Positions 13,747-27,640 are shown, numbered from the stretch's first letter. The stretch: 64,000 bases of DNA from Enoplosus armatus (GCF_043641665.1 NC_092201.1:2956501-3020500); one strand, 5' to 3'. Notes: generated by a model from the letters alone, not told the origin. Numbers and translations are program-made.

Positions 13747-14219
13747 ACAGGGAGTGTGAGGAAGACAGCATTGCTTACATGCAACAGTCACTACATCTGA
13801 ATCCCAGTGTAGTTTATTCATTTATCAAGCGCAGTAGATCTTCCTCTCAGTGCCCACTCGCTAACACCATGTTACAAACCCAACATCCCGTTCTCATTGC
13901 TATCTCTGCTACTTTACAGAGCTGCCACTGAGCAGAAATCATGAATCTCAGTCCTCCAAAGCGAGAGCAGCCTTCAGACATGTAGGCCCTAATCAGAAAT
14001 CTAACGTTTCCCTTGTTTGCAGATGGAATCTCTCCCATATTTATCAAATATGGTCCATCTCCTCTTCCCTGTACCCCCCCCCCCCTCCCCCCTCAGGCTA
14101 CCCGGCGTATCAGAAATGACTGGCACATCGGCACATTTATCACACCTATCGCCATCACCATCACTCTGCCACACATCTACCCAACCCAACACACACACAC
14201 TCAGTTACATTACCACTTA

Positions 14220-14480
14220 TGACACATTACATAGCTGATAAGATCCCTCGCGCTGATAACGTCACCTTGCCCCAGAAAAGGTCGACAAAATGTGTTGGGA
14301 AAAACTATCAGAGCACGCGCTGGGAGTTTTTAAAACATGCCAACATGTCATACTAGACTGTTGGAGGGAAGAGGCCTAATGGGGTTTTTTTTATACGGCT
14401 GCACAAAAGCCTGATAATGAAACTCACGCAAGAGGCATTGCATTCATTTCTTCTAACTGAGCCTTCAAACAAAGGACGGG
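14220..14480. promoter_or_regulatory. Candidate enhancer with two TGATAA sites
   Basis: TGATAAG at 14236-14242 and TGATAA at 14254-14259 lie in the same orientation, 18 bp apart, in otherwise unique sequence. WGATAR is the GATA-factor site. Function is inferred. Confidence 0.3.
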
Positions 14481-14558
14481 TAAAGTTTTTGTTTGTTTTA
14501 ATTTAACTAGAAACAGACTGATTACAAACATTAGGTACATTCAAAAATAAACTTTTAA

Positions 14559-14579
14559 ATATATATATATATATATATA
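14559..14579. repeat. (AT) repeat
   Basis: About ten AT units. Confidence 0.95.
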
Positions 14580-14639
14580 AAAAGCACAAGCAATTTGCCC
14601 CATGACATATGTCATATATAACCTAAGAGCACACCACAT

Positions 14640-14940
14640 CAAGCTTTAACTGCGCTCGACTTTAGATAATGAGATTTTTAAAAACGTCGGCCAACTTGAA
14701 AGCGACTGAGGCTGAATGGTTTCCCTGAAAGACTCCCGACTTCTCTGCAGGCTGCACTGCGCTGCATTCCATCATCTTAACCGAGGCCCCATTAAATAAA
14801 GTAGTAGTCTTCCATGCAGCTGCCCTCCTGTCAGCGTGACTCGAGAGCAGCGCACTGTAATGCAGCAGCTCCGGCTAATTGGAATATCTCTGTCTCACTT
14901 CTCCAATCACACCTGACATGTTCCTGTGAGGGGAGAAGTG
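14640..14940. promoter_or_regulatory. Candidate conserved non-coding element
   Basis: Unique balanced sequence with TAATTGG, ATTAAAT and TAGATAATG words and no coding frame. Judged by eye only. Confidence 0.2.
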
Positions 14941-15879
14941 GTGAGGTGATGAGATGAAGAGACCCCTGGGGGGGGCAGAGAGCTGCTCAAACTCTTTACC
15001 CCCCCTTCCTGCCCTCCCAGCGGTGGAGGAGACTATTTCAAGGCAGAAAAAAAAAAAAAAAGAACAACTCATAAACTCTTAAAGAAGTTAGCTGCGTCTG
15101 TGATTGAGGGAACAGCCGAGACAAAAGTTCAACTGTTCTGGGACCAGCCTCGATCTCGGCCTCGCTGTTTTTCATGTCAAATCTTGTCTCATCTGTTACG
15201 CCACTTGAGGAATGTGAGGAGTGTGAGAGAGTGTCCGATTTTCAAAGTAAAACTCAATAGTTTAAAGACTAGAACATTAGCTCAAAGTTGATCTAGTTGA
15301 CTTCCGAGCCATGCTACGCGATAACTGCATGAGAATACTGGATAAAATACGATATAACAAACTTAATTTTATGTAAAAAAAATAAAATACGTGATTGTAA
15401 ATGACATATAGCCGCACTCACACTATATCTTCACATGCCAAAGATCTGTCCTCATGCACTTCATTTCACCTCTCACCATGAATTACGGTGAGCAAGTGTG
15501 ACTCACCTTTCACGTACTCTGCACACGTGTGCTGAGGTACGAGTAGACTATGTGTTTACATGCATGCGCGCTCATATGTGTGTTGCAGTGTGTGTGCGTG
15601 TGTGTGTGTTTGTGTGACTTCAAAGTTTAAAATGGAAATCAGGAATGTTAATGTTGCGAGTAGCCCCGCAGCGAAGGGAGCGAAATCAACCAATGACTTC
15701 TCTCTGTTAATGAACAGTTGAATTTAAGCATTCCTTCATGCAGTAGCGACTCTCTACATTCTCCAGCACCGACACACACCGACACACACACACACACCTG
15801 TCTTTAGCTCTCACAGCTGCTCCTGTCTTTTTGTTGCTCCACATAAAAAAAGGTCATAACGGGGCACGGCGACTTTCCT

Positions 15880-16620
15880 TTTTCTTGTTCGGATCAATGC
15901 AGCGGCCCTCAGATTTAATTATGTTTGCTCGGGTTTTGAAATGGACAAGCTAGTTTCCAGTATGGTCATATGTAACCTGAAGCAGGCTCACACACCTGCA
16001 CCACAAGCCCCTCCCCTTTACACCTGTCTCCAAAGTGGCAGGAGGCAGCTAATGGTATGAGACGGCAGCGGTGATCGAGTTTTAACTACCGGCCGGTGGT
16101 CGGGGCTGTGTGAACCGCGATGTGACCCCCGGTGACCCCTCCACTGCAGTTCACAGCTCCTCGGAGCTGGCTCCGGCCTCGCCGTGAATGGCGCTTTAAC
16201 TGAAGCCCATTATCCTGTTGCACAACCTCCCAAACTGAAGTCCCACTGGGGCTCCCCTTAGGGGCTGGCGAGGGTGTCCATTATGGGTCTTGAGCCAGGA
16301 GTTAGAGGAGGAGGAAGGGGGGGGGGGGCATCCATTACGGCTCTGGGGGATGTAATGTCCAGATGGCCAGGTGCTGCGGAGGGACCTGTCCCACCCCGTA
16401 ACAATCACAGCTTTCATCCCCGGCCCATCTCAGTCCTCCACAGGCCCAGACCTGGAGGTCACACGGGGCTGGTCAAGCAGAGAGAAGAGGAGGAAGAGGA
16501 GCGGCGGACCTGGAGTTGTTTCATTGACAAGATTTAAACTTCCGTCTTTTGCTAATGGCCGTCATCTGTTCAAATTGGGGCGGTGTATGAAAATAATTAT
16601 CCTCACAAGGAGTTCATCCT
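15880..16620. promoter_or_regulatory. Candidate regulatory block, CpG-containing
   Basis: A long unique stretch, locally CpG-rich (about 16060-16190), with CACCTG E-boxes, CCATTA/TTATCC words and no convincing ORF. It is interrupted by a G run at about 16317-16328. It reads like a conserved element rather than repeat sequence. Confidence 0.25.
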
Positions 16621-19600
16621 AATTCAGAGGAAACTCACAAGACAGGAATATACCACAATGTCAACAGCACGTACAGAGATCTGAATCTTCCATCTGTCAA
16701 CAGGTTTATGTGAGGCAAGAGTGACAGATAGTTATATAAATATAGGACTTGCTGCATCATCTCGAACAGTCATTCTGCTTCTCTTTAAGACTGGAATTAC
16801 CCGAAGCAGAGGTACAGAAAAAAAAATCTATTTTCGATTCCCTGTTGCTCAAGAGCTTGGCAAGTATAAAGCATGCTACGCTCTCGTTCCAACCCTTCAC
16901 CACTCACGCAAACACATACATACATTCAGAAACTCACACACTTCCCACCCACATGCATACAAATCCCACCCCAGTACACACAGGCCCATTGTGAAGCCAC
17001 AAAACAGAAACAACAAGCCGCTCAAAAAAAAACACCCAGGGGACTCGCAATTCACCGCTCAATCAATCCAACCGCTGTGCGAGCGGACGCGCACGCTCAC
17101 TCTCACACGCACTTAAGGCACATTTAAATGCAACAAATATGTTTTATGACAAATGAATGAAAAAAAAACACGCAGACAGAGAGCACTACATCGCATCGCC
17201 CTCGAGGGACAGCAAGTGCAGATATAGGATTACTAGAATTGACGCTTCAGTCTTTCCATTGTGAACGTGAAAATCCAATGAGGGGCCTCTAAGTGGATGC
17301 ACTCACACAGAGAACCTGTTCTGAGGCTGCTAATTAAATCTAAACAGGCGCTGACATTGATTTCAAGAGGCCATTATTGTCCCCTTATGGTCATAGAAGC
17401 CTCATATGTTTTACAAGTGGTGTTTGCGAGGGAGGCCAGAGCACCACAGGGTGAAAACTGGCCAAACTTCATCGGTAATGTGTTATCATTAAAAGAAAAG
17501 AGCAAACAGGAATTTTGGAGAAACCTAAAAAATGAACTATAACCCCATAAAATGCTCTTAAAGTGGTCTTGTTCAGCTGTCACTGTGTCAGTCATCCATC
17601 AGGTTTTGCCTTTAGCTATGCTTTGGAGAACATACTCAAGAGGGTCCAGTAGACCAAGAGTGAGTAATGCTTCCACAAAAAGGCTCAGAAGCAACTGCCA
17701 TAAAGTTAGCAAATGATTTGATTTGCATATTTATCAACAATGACTGGTCACAGTTGATCTCAATTTCAGTTTAGTATTTCTCAATCTCTCTCTTTTAGCG
17801 GAGGAGGGAGGACAGGGGGAGTATAATGAGAAACTACAGGAAAGGTAGAGGTGTCTTCCTGAGTTTCAGTTGCCACTGTAATTACCATAACCTCTGACAG
17901 CATTCAGTTAAACTGACTGAGTCACTCTGGGTGTCTCAACCTGCTTTACAGCTACAAACCAGAGAGGAGGAACAATGAAAAAGAGTAATAAGAAGTAAAA
18001 TGAACCAAAGAAAGGTCTGCTGAGGTTTCACAGAGAGAAAAACTCCTGGTACAGTATCTGTATGACATGTGTTAATAACCCGTAGGTATCCCACCCCGTT
18101 CCCTTCTCACCTACTTCACCAGGGATACTTGCTGCGAGGCATTGACGTGCAGGTGAAGGAAAGTTCAGATAGGTTTGCTTTCCCTGCCTGACGAGCTGCA
18201 TGCAAAGAACACACACGTGGCACCGGGGATGCAGACCTCATCGACGCAGTTAAACCAGAGCGCGAGCGAGAAGGCATTCAGTGCATATAGATACAGGTGA
18301 TCCAGTTTTAAATAGTTTTGCTGTACTGTTTGTATTGAGCCTGACACTTTGGACTCAAACAGATTTGTTTGAGTATTAAGGAAGTTGCTAAGCTTGAGCT
18401 CATTTTCTCAAAATAAAACCAAGGGAATTCGGCATGTCTTCAAATAAGCAAAGGTGGAGCATGAAGGGTTAAAGCCTTATCGTGTATGTAGCACCACATC
18501 ACAGGGCTTTTTTAGTTTAATTTGTATTATTATTGTTTGAATTATTATACCGCTGACACACCAGATGAAACGTCTTTAGCTTTCTCCATTTTTGGACTTC
18601 GAACCAATTCTTTTGACCCGCCTGAAAAAAAACGAAAACAGGTGGATGACATCAACCACGCTGCAACTTCAGATCACCGGTCGGTCACTGCCACTGCTAA
18701 TGCTAATGCTAGCTGCTAAATGGATGCTGAAGGATGCTAATGCTACAGCTGAAGGAGGTCCAAAGACTGATATAATGGACTACTGAAAGCTTGCTTTAGA
18801 CCATTCAGGTTGTGGTTGTCCTCATCCACTGTGGTTGTAATGAAGCTCACTGGTGTGACTGCATGAACTCATGGTGCTCAGCTGACTTTCCTTGGATGTT
18901 TTAAAAGAAATGGTTCTTATCTACAGAAAAGGCAGAGACAATAGGCTCAGCGGCCGCATTAAGTCAGATTTATCAGAATGAGTTTGCATTGATTGATATT
19001 GTCATACTACTCAACTTCCACACCTGATTAATTGCCTTACTTTGATTAATAAAGTGTGAAAACTAAGACAATAACAAACAACCTGCCACCACAGCCAGAC
19101 GAAGCAAAGAAAAGAAAATGCTTTTAAAAACGTCTGGCTTGTCCAAACTCTATTTGTCCAACTTCTCTTGGTATGTGGGAGTTTTTCTTTTTCTTTCTCA
19201 TGGGCCAACAATTACAGGAACATTTTCATCTCCCTGGAATTTAAAAAAAAAACAAAAAAACACCTCAGAGGGGAGAGGAGCACATAATGGAGGAGCATGT
19301 TGTGAGGGAAAAGCCCTACTTTTAGGAGAAGAAGAAAACTGAAGGAGTGATGGAGATGGATACGATAAAGGAAAGCAAGCGAGGGGAGAAAAAAGATGGC
19401 CAAACAAAAAAGATTGATGAGAGGTGTTTTCCTTTTCTGAAGACTCACTTGGCGTCCTTCTCTTCCCTCTCTTTCTCTTTCCTCCCCTCGGGCTGATCTC
19501 TCTCTTGCATGTCCGGACGGGCTCGAGTCCGTCCCAGGTAAAACTGGTCACCCGAGTCCTCCCCCTTCATCTTACCCCACCTCCATCTCCCCTTTTGCTC

Positions 19601-22600
19601 ACCTGCCCCGAGGCAAACCTCCCCCTCCATCTGGCACCGTGAGTAAGAACAGGAGAAACCGCCGGGGTGCATTCTGCACTGATGAAACATTACATAAAAC
19701 AATACCCCCACTGTTGAGCCAAAGTTTTGTATGAAACAACTATTTTTTTCCAGTTGATTTACAGCAACATTGTTTTCAAAATGAACCCATGTATGCGTTT
19801 GACAATCCAAACTTTTGTTTGTCCCGCTGCTGTCAGTGCTTGGCGACAATAGGCCAGCTCTCAAGGTTAAGCTGCAGATGTGTTAATGTGCTAAGACCGC
19901 GTGATCGGGCTTTTTAAGACATTTGAAGAAACAGTCGAGTGAATTGCAGAGGAAGAAAAGAAAAGGGAAGGGATGAAAGAGGAGGAAAAAGCTCATTTCT
20001 GCTGACATGGACGGGCTGCTTAAAGAGGACAGCGAGCCAGGGCAGCAGAGAGTGACAGAGCTACAATGGAAACACAATGGAAACTTTCCTTCCCCCAACA
20101 CCAGCCATCTCCCCTCACTGGGTTTTTTATCCCACTGTCGCCCCTGCCAGGCGACAACGCCAGGCCAGGCTTGTTCAGCAGAGCCGCAATAAGACAACAC
20201 TAATAAACGCCAACTGGGGGGAAAAACAACAAACAGCTTACACTTTCAAATTTTACACTGAACTAGTCAGGGCTAATTCCTCCTCCAATGTTTAGGGGAA
20301 AACACCAACCCTCACTAACCCCTTCCTTTTTCTCTGAAACTACCCCATCCCAACCCCAACCTGTTTATCCACTGTCAACAATACAGGGCCCGCCATTGGA
20401 GCGAGGCACCTGCTGCTTCCTGGTTCACGGCTGCTGATCGGGAGGCGTTCAGATAAACAAACTCTGTCTCTTTTGGTTCAGGTGTTGACAGCGAGGCATT
20501 CCCGCGTTTCATCTGCTCTTCTCTTACGCAACCCCACGCTGCGCTGGCGCTCTGCAGTGCTTTCCGTCACTGGGGTAAAGCATATTTCTGTGTGCATGCG
20601 AGTGTCTGCCTTTGTGTGTCTTCACTTTGCTTATTCTGCAGCTTAAAAATTGCTCGCGCAGGCACCATTAAGTGCAGCGCTCCAGAGCCTTCCCTGCAGC
20701 AGAAGCGAGATGAACTGTTTATCTGTCTATTACAGTAGAAACCACACCCACCCTTATATTATCCTGAGTAAGGCCCTGATGGAAGAATGTCTCTAAACTG
20801 AGTAAACAACACCACTCAGGTGAATCATCAAAGACATTAGAACCCGAGGGCCTCGGCTAACCCACAAATCAAAATTACTAATGGCTTTGAAGAATGTCTT
20901 TAGTAATCCAAAGGAGAGCTCATGTTCTCAGTTTAATCTTGAGGAGATACATTTGAGGCAGTAGAAGTTATGGTGGCTTCTTTGTCTGCCTGCTTTGTGC
21001 GACTGTCACTAGAGGTCAAGGTCTATTAGCAGCATTCTTATCTCTTCCTCCCCGTTTAGGCTGCACTTAAGTAAATTAGAGGCCGCAGTGAACACACACA
21101 CACACACACACACTCCTCCTTCTGTCTAATCCATCCTTCCTCAAGTTCGCCTACCGTCCCGGGCTCTTCAGACTGCTCTGTAGAACATGAGGCCTGAGCT
21201 TCACGCGACTCGTGCTGCAGCAGCAGGGGGGTTGTGTGAACAGTAGCTGCTGGCTCATTCGCTCCTACTTTATGAATGAAAGTAACGTCGCGGCGTCCCA
21301 GGGAAGCATTCGTTGGATCATTTGTCTAGCTAGCCTTGTAGACGTCAAGGTTACACATTGAACTGTTGATTCCAAAGTATTTGAATTATTGTATTTCAAC
21401 ATGTAGTTGACACTCAACCCCATCGCCAGACAAGAATGTAGATATCGGATGACTCTGCAAATCCTTTCAACATTTTTGGAATTCTCACTTTCTGCAGTAT
21501 CAAGACAAAGTCGTCGGCATTTCTTTCCTGTATTATTATAATCAGTCAATTTCTTTGTTTCATTTTGTCCAAACGTTATTCATTGATATACAGTATGTCT
21601 GGAACATAATCTTGAAATTATACTTTTCTTCTTTGGTATGCGACAGCAGCTAACAGCCATACTTGACTGCTGAAACATTTTCAGGAACCTTTTAAGGATT
21701 TCAGGAACTTAACATTTCAGCCGTGAGTTCCTGGTTCCAGTCATAGTTTCTGCTTGCCAAATTGTTGCTGCTCTTGAGTAAAACCTTGTCAAAGACTATG
21801 TCATATGTACACCCTGTGAGTTTAAATGTTGTGTGTAATATTAGCATCATGCTGTAGATGGAGCGTATATGTGTTTTTAAGTTTTACGTTTTTTAATTTA
21901 GCTGCTGCACTCTTGAGTTTTCCGATCTTGATGCAATACTTATTTGTTGGTGTGCAGAATCTTCTCCCCTTTTTATTGGATTATTGGTCTTCTTGCACCA
22001 TGAATTTGCTCCTTAATGCAGTGCTTGCATGCTTTCTTAAACTATAAGCTCACGTGCTAACGTGCCAGAGCTAAAGGTATGACTGACAGGTACTGACTGA
22101 AATATCTGAGGCTGCTTCAGGCAACCATACACGCTGGGAGGGCAGGCCATCTGTTCAACTATTTATCCATAAATTATTTTGTCAAGACCTTTTAACATTG
22201 GCAGATGGGTCGTATATTTTTTAATTGTCAATAGAAACACAATTAATCTTTTTTTTCAATTTCCTAAATGAAATGGGACGACAAAGAAAAATAATGAGCA
22301 GAAGATATTTGACCTAACGTTTGTAATGCATCATATTGATTCACATGATATAATGTTTCTTGAACTTTTCCCGACAGGGTCCATACAGACAGGCGGGCAG
22401 TTACGTCTCCCAGACAGCGAATGCGTGTGAACTGCGGTGCTTGTGAAATCATGTCATAGTGCAAATATCGGCTGCTAAACATTAAACTGTAGAGCTCCAT
22501 GGTGATGTGATCACAGACCGTTCGTGACCTCTTGCCAGAGCTGCTGCTGGTCTGTACGTGCTGCAGCGGTCAACCCAGGCCAACATTACCTCAGGAAAGA

Positions 22601-23699
22601 GATTTTGCTATGAAAACACCAGCCGTCTCCGCTGGCTGCCTCCAGTACAAACAGTCCCAGGGCTCCCAGAGGGAGGTGGGGTGGCTGTGGGAGCAGGACT
22701 GGGCTACGAGGGCCGGGGAACATGGGACAGTGGCAGGGGTTGGGAGACAGTGTGGGTCAGTGAGGGTGAACCAGACTCCTTCAGTGGCGTTCTTGTAAAG
22801 CGGTGAGCACCATGAGAAACTTGCTTGAGCATCACACGATTACAACCTGTCCAACAGGCTCAGATTACATCAACGTGGTGGTCTGCAGCTGCAAGTTCTG
22901 CAAGTTCTAAACAGGCACATAATGTCTTTTTCGCTGCCTTGGCAGTGTGGCCCGGGGGAAGACATCGGGACAGAGCAACAGTTGTGGTTTGTCACATACT
23001 GTTATCATTACATCCTCTCTGATTCTTGAATATTGTACATCTGATGAATCACATCAGTAAGGAAACAAGGAAGTGCATAAATCTTTATCTGTTGACACCT
23101 GATTATCATGGATTAGGACGGAGCTCCCTGGTTTCACAGCTCTGTAGGAAATAAAGGGATTTTTCCCACCTTGATACTGAAATTCTGAAGGTATTCTTCA
23201 CAAACAGTATCGGACTCAATGTGGCAAACTTCCTCGGTAAAACCTGGACAAAATGGCGATATACTCTGTGTGATGCCATGTTTGATGTACACATACACAT
23301 TCTCTAACTCGAAATGTTCTCACAAGCACGTGATGAAGTAATGTGATAAAGTTGTAGTTGTGACACTGAGAGCACGGTCAAAAACACGTCGTTATTACAT
23401 GTTTGTTGCCAGACTAAACATCATAACTAAGATTAAATTGGTTTGTTAAGCGGCAGGATAACCATTTGTTTATCTGTTGTCTTTTGAGTTTGTTTTTCTG
23501 ATAAAATAGTGTGTAGAAGCAACGATGTTTATCGGCCAACTTGGAAAACCCACATTTTGGAAGTTTCCAACAACACATGATGCAAATGTGAGCCTGGCAC
23601 CTCGAGTGCATTATACTGAAACAAAAACAACTAAACATCCCCCCCTGTGTTGGTCAGTGCTTCTGCAAATTCTGGACAAATCTGGAGATGTTCACACTT
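16621..23699. other. Intergenic 3' flank of gata3, no gene seen
   Basis: Holds a CA repeat at 21092-21112, A/C-rich sequence near 16900-17120 and unique enhancer-like segments at about 17220-17420 and 20640-21060. No coding gene, RNA gene or intact mobile element is recognised. Confidence 0.65.
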
Positions 23700-24070
23700 C
23701 TCCAAACAGTTAATTTTTTATCAGCGACGCTTAAGCCTCTCTATGAAATCCATCGGCCACAGACGACGAGCGAGCGGAGAGATATCGAGTCTCCAATCAG
23801 AGCAGAGACAGCCACATGAATTAAGTCTCTAATGAGATATGAGGTAGATAGTCAGAGGGGAGGAGATAGAGTTTTGTTACTTCCCTCGTCATTTCTCCCA
23901 CTTCCTGGGGTGCTGCAGATAACCAGCCCAGATCCTGGTGTGCTTGCCAGCAATTGGCCGCAACCGGCTTATTCGCCTAATAAGGCTTGTCTGATTGGCC
24001 TGCGGGAGACAATGGCATGTGTAAACAGCCCCGGGGCTGTGGACAGCCGACCGACACAGCAGTCCCTTTG
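23700..24070. promoter_or_regulatory. Candidate GATA-responsive element (clustered GATA motifs)
   Basis: TTATCA at 23718, AGATAT at 23780 and 23835, AGATAG at 23846 and 23864, and AGATAA at 23917 lie within about 205 bp of otherwise unique sequence. Only the first and last fit strict WGATAR; AGATAG and AGATAT are relaxed matches. No ORF is convincing. Confidence 0.35.
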
Positions 24071-26024
24071 TTAGTTAGGTAGCTACTCTAACTGTTGGCA
24101 GTCAAAACATGCATGATCACACACGCACTCACTGGTTGCAGCTAGAGTTGGACTTCCATGGAGTTTTGTGGCCAACTGTGAAACTGGAATTTTTTGAGTA
24201 AAAGCTGCCAAATAAACTGTGCCAATATTGAACATCTTTAAAGGTGAGCAGCGTCAGGAGTTTACTCACTCCTGCACGACATTAGGAATTTTTCCATAGA
24301 GTGCTGGTAGTGTACAGGACACATCGCTGTACCTGATAAAACTTCAGACTCATGGCTCTCAAACTGATATTCAAACTGGACTTCCTGGATTATATTTCAG
24401 TGTCAAGTAGTCCACGACCACACAATACAAAACACTCCGGTGCACGTGTCATGCTTACTGTTGGTATATTTCTTTATAGCTTTTGGTAAACTGCTGTTAT
24501 ATTTAATTACGGCGGTTTTAAGTGAGACAATGTGGAGGTGTTTTTAGGCGTGATAGCGGCATGGCCCTAGGGATAGCAATGTCAGTCTGTTGTTCGGTCA
24601 GTCCACCATTTTGGTGCTGTGTCTGAGTACAGCCTGACAGAGCTGTTAGCATGAATGTAGATTCTTAGTCGTGTCTCATTTCTATTCAAGTTGTTCTTCC
24701 CTCTGGTGCACCTGTCTCGCATTCAGGTGTGCAGAGATTCTGAAATCCCAGTCTGAATCCCTGCAAACCTCAAATCTGACTGCTCACCAAATCTCTAGAA
24801 GTTATTGCTCATTTCTGCATGAGAGAAGAGTTTTCTGCAGCCTGTGGTCCCATTTCTCATCCAAAAATATTGTCTATCAATTTCTTAAATTGTGTTTGAT
24901 ATATCAAACACAACTTGCTGGTAATGTGGTTCCCACTGTGGAGCCTGTGATGTGTTGACAACTTGATAAGCGAACCTTAAGAAGCTGGATACAAAACAGA
25001 AAACTATTGAATCTAACACAGATATAAGGAATAATTTCAAGAGATCTGGTGTGCAGTGAGATGTGAAATTCTGCATCTTTAAATGTGACTTTTCATGCCA
25101 AGAATTTCTACGCGGCAGTTGTTTCTTTCTTGCAGTTTTTTGGCATGGATGGCAAGCTGATGCTGTCGTCTAAACCTCATTGTAATATAGTGGAAAAAAA
25201 TAACTTTTATTTTTATGCATGTAATTGCAGAAGAAACACGGGGAAAAAAAAAACTCCAGTTAGAATAGATTAATAGTAAACTCCCAAAACAAGTATGCAA
25301 AGATATAAAGCTGCAACATCTGTCCTAAGATATCAACTTCTTACCCAGTTTATTAAAAGGTGATTAACGCATGACTTGGCTCAGATATAAACAGAGTAGT
25401 ATTCAACACACACTCTTCAAACACACCTTTGCAGATAGTGCCAAGATCATGTCATCAAACACAGCTTAGCTAATGCATGTCCCCTGGCACTGCAGTCAAA
25501 TGAACAGAATACAAACACCTGTCTGCTCTACTTTTCTGTGGATTTGTGATGCGGCTAAGAGATGCCAGTCAGCTATCAGTCGGTTGCTGCGTGGCTCAGG
25601 TGATGTTGGCTGAGTGTTAGAAGAGCAGTGAAGGCTTTATACGGCGTTGGGTAAACCCCAGTGACAGTTTGGATGCAGGCCCATGCAAATGTGCTGCTGC
25701 CACGAAAGGGTTTGACAGGTGAGGTTCAGTTTGGCCCGGGGGCTGGGAGAGACGGCTGTCCGTTACACAGGGCCAAGCAGGGGACAAGGCTGTAAAACAT
25801 GTCCTGAGCGCCACGTGGTGCTGCAGAATACATGGAAATACACTCCAGAGGTGCTGCGGGGGGGGGGGCATTTAAAATCAGATTCATAAGAGGAATCTTC
25901 GTGAAGGTCTCGGACAGTTTAACACAAAAGGGAAGGATTGAAGGATTGGAGCAAACATTTTATTGTATTTGTGTTTATTGTAAACGTTATTTCTGAGATG
26001 TTTCCCTGGAAGCAAATGTGTAAT
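24071..26024. other. Intergenic, repeat fragment, no gene seen
   Basis: About 24545-24640 resembles a fragment of a common perciform repeat (ctagggatagcaatgtcagtc, cggtcagtccaccattttgg). A G run lies at about 25858-25868. The rest is unremarkable. Confidence 0.5.
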
Positions 26025-26110
26025 TTAAAGGAATAGTTCAACATTTTGTGAAATACACTTATGTGGTTTCTTCTTAGATTGCAGTTAGCTTAGCTTAGCT
26101 TAGCATTAAG
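26025..26110 (+). repeat. Fragment of a teleost interspersed repeat
   Basis: gaatagttcaacattttgtg followed by ttagcttagcttagcttagc and attaagactggaaac matches the start of the repeat at 27375-27620, truncated after about 85 bp. Confidence 0.6.
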
Positions 26111-26631
26111 ACTGGAAACTTACAGGTAATTTTACGTCTGCTTTTGCATCAGTATGATAATTTGGTACTCTACTGGTGACAACATATTTCACTCATGCAG
26201 CTTTCCATTGTCCTCAAACATCCCCCTCTCCACCTGTGTTTAACCCAAATCCTTTGTGCCATGCCTCAAACTGACCCCCCCCCACCGGCCCTCTCAGGTC
26301 GTCATTCATTCCCTCTGACACTTCCTGTCATAGACTGAGGTTTGTACCTCGAAGCTGCTCCCTAAGTGAACCTGTGAACTTTGCGGCACCTCCAGTACTC
26401 CCACTACTCCCAGTACAGCAACTTCTGAATCTCAAACGGGTGAAAAACCCTGTGTTTTTTTACAACCTTGTTGCATAAATCTGACAGAAATGAGTGTATT
26501 CAGAGCCATCAGAGAGGGTTTGGATGCGGTGTGTTCATGTGCACAGATTCACATAAACACTTTGAGCATTTAAACTCATCTGTTGACAAATCTCTCATCA
26601 TAGCGGCAGCAGGCTCCCAAGCCTGTTGCAA

Positions 26632-26634
<3 letters not shown>

Positions 26635-26664
<30 letters not shown>
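26635..26664. repeat. (TG)15 repeat
   Basis: Pure dinucleotide tract. Confidence 0.98.
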
Positions 26665-26666
<2 letters not shown>

Positions 26667-27374
26667 ATAAGGGTTTAGGCACGTTGTCTGCTAGGCCGTC
26701 CAAGAAGCCCCAGGGCACCTCAGTAAAAGAGATAATTATCTTTTATCTGCTATGTTGTGACGGGAGATTATGGTTCAAATTTACGATTGTTAAGGAGACA
26801 ATGCAACGCGAGGCTGCTCTTTTCAAAGTGGCGAGGGGGTCTCGAACAAGTGAGAGAACTCCCACAATGCCGCGGCAGCTCATCCCTCATGTTTCAGGCT
26901 TCAGGTCTTTCGAAAACAAAGGAAAAGGATAAGAGCACCAACAGCCATTTACTTTCTAAAAGGACTATAGTAATCCTATAGTATTTTTGGGGGAGGATAC
27001 ATAATCATATATAAACAGTATATTATATCTTGTATGGGTATCAAAGTGATATCAGACGAGATTAAAGATACCACGGACTCCAATGGCACTGTTGGCTCAC
27101 TATGGAGCATAGAAATACTCTTAAAACAGCTCAATTTAAGCCTTGAATTACCATAATATCTATATAGTGTCCCCGCAGACACTTGAAGGTTGTCCTGTTG
27201 TACAAAGTGAATCATAACATCTTCATCAGTTGTAGTTTTTACATCAAAATGTGTCACAATAATTTGTGTATGATATAACGACACTGCTACAGTACAAATA
27301 GGGCATTATGGGAAAAACACTACTAATTTGGTGGCAGCATTTTTTGCTTTTTGATTCACTAGCTATTACATGCT

Positions 27375-27640
27375 TAAAGGAGTAGTTCGATATTTTGGGA
27401 TCGATGTCGTTCGCTTAGCTTAGCATAAAGACTGGAAACAGAGGGAAACAGTTAGCCTGACTCATGTTCATACCAGCACCTCCAAAGCTCACTAATGAAC
27501 ATGTTGTATGGTGTTTTGCTTAATCAGTAGAAAAACCAGAGTGTGAAAAGGACAAGTTGTTTCCCAGTGTTTCCAGTCTGCATGCTAAGCTAAGCGGCTG
27601 CTAGCTGTAGCTTCATATCTATCCACTGGAGTGGTCAGTA
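27375..27640 (+). repeat. Teleost interspersed repeat (ttagcttagcataaagactgg type)
   Basis: Contains gtagttcgatattttggga, ttagcttagcataaagactgg, aaaccagagtgtgaaaagg and gacaagttg in the order I know from an abundant fish repeat family. No coding capacity. The same family is at 26025 and, degraded, at 7.7-8.2 kb. Confidence 0.65.

Larger units (their letters stand above)
11211..14219. other. Intergenic with four long TG/CA tracts, no gene seen
   Basis: Holds a possible retroelement 3' end near 11600-11865 (terminal aataataaaactttgcc) and a pair of TG tracts (12203-12239 and 12334-12373). A pair of CA tracts follows (13556-13596 and 13705-13742). A C/CT-rich block lies at 14070-14094. Histidine/threonine- and cysteine/valine-repeat frames here are only microsatellite translations. 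Confidence 0.7.

Noticed and set aside
18660..18740. GCTAAT word repeats suggesting a tandem array
   Set aside because: Only a few imperfect units; probably a degraded piece of an interspersed repeat.
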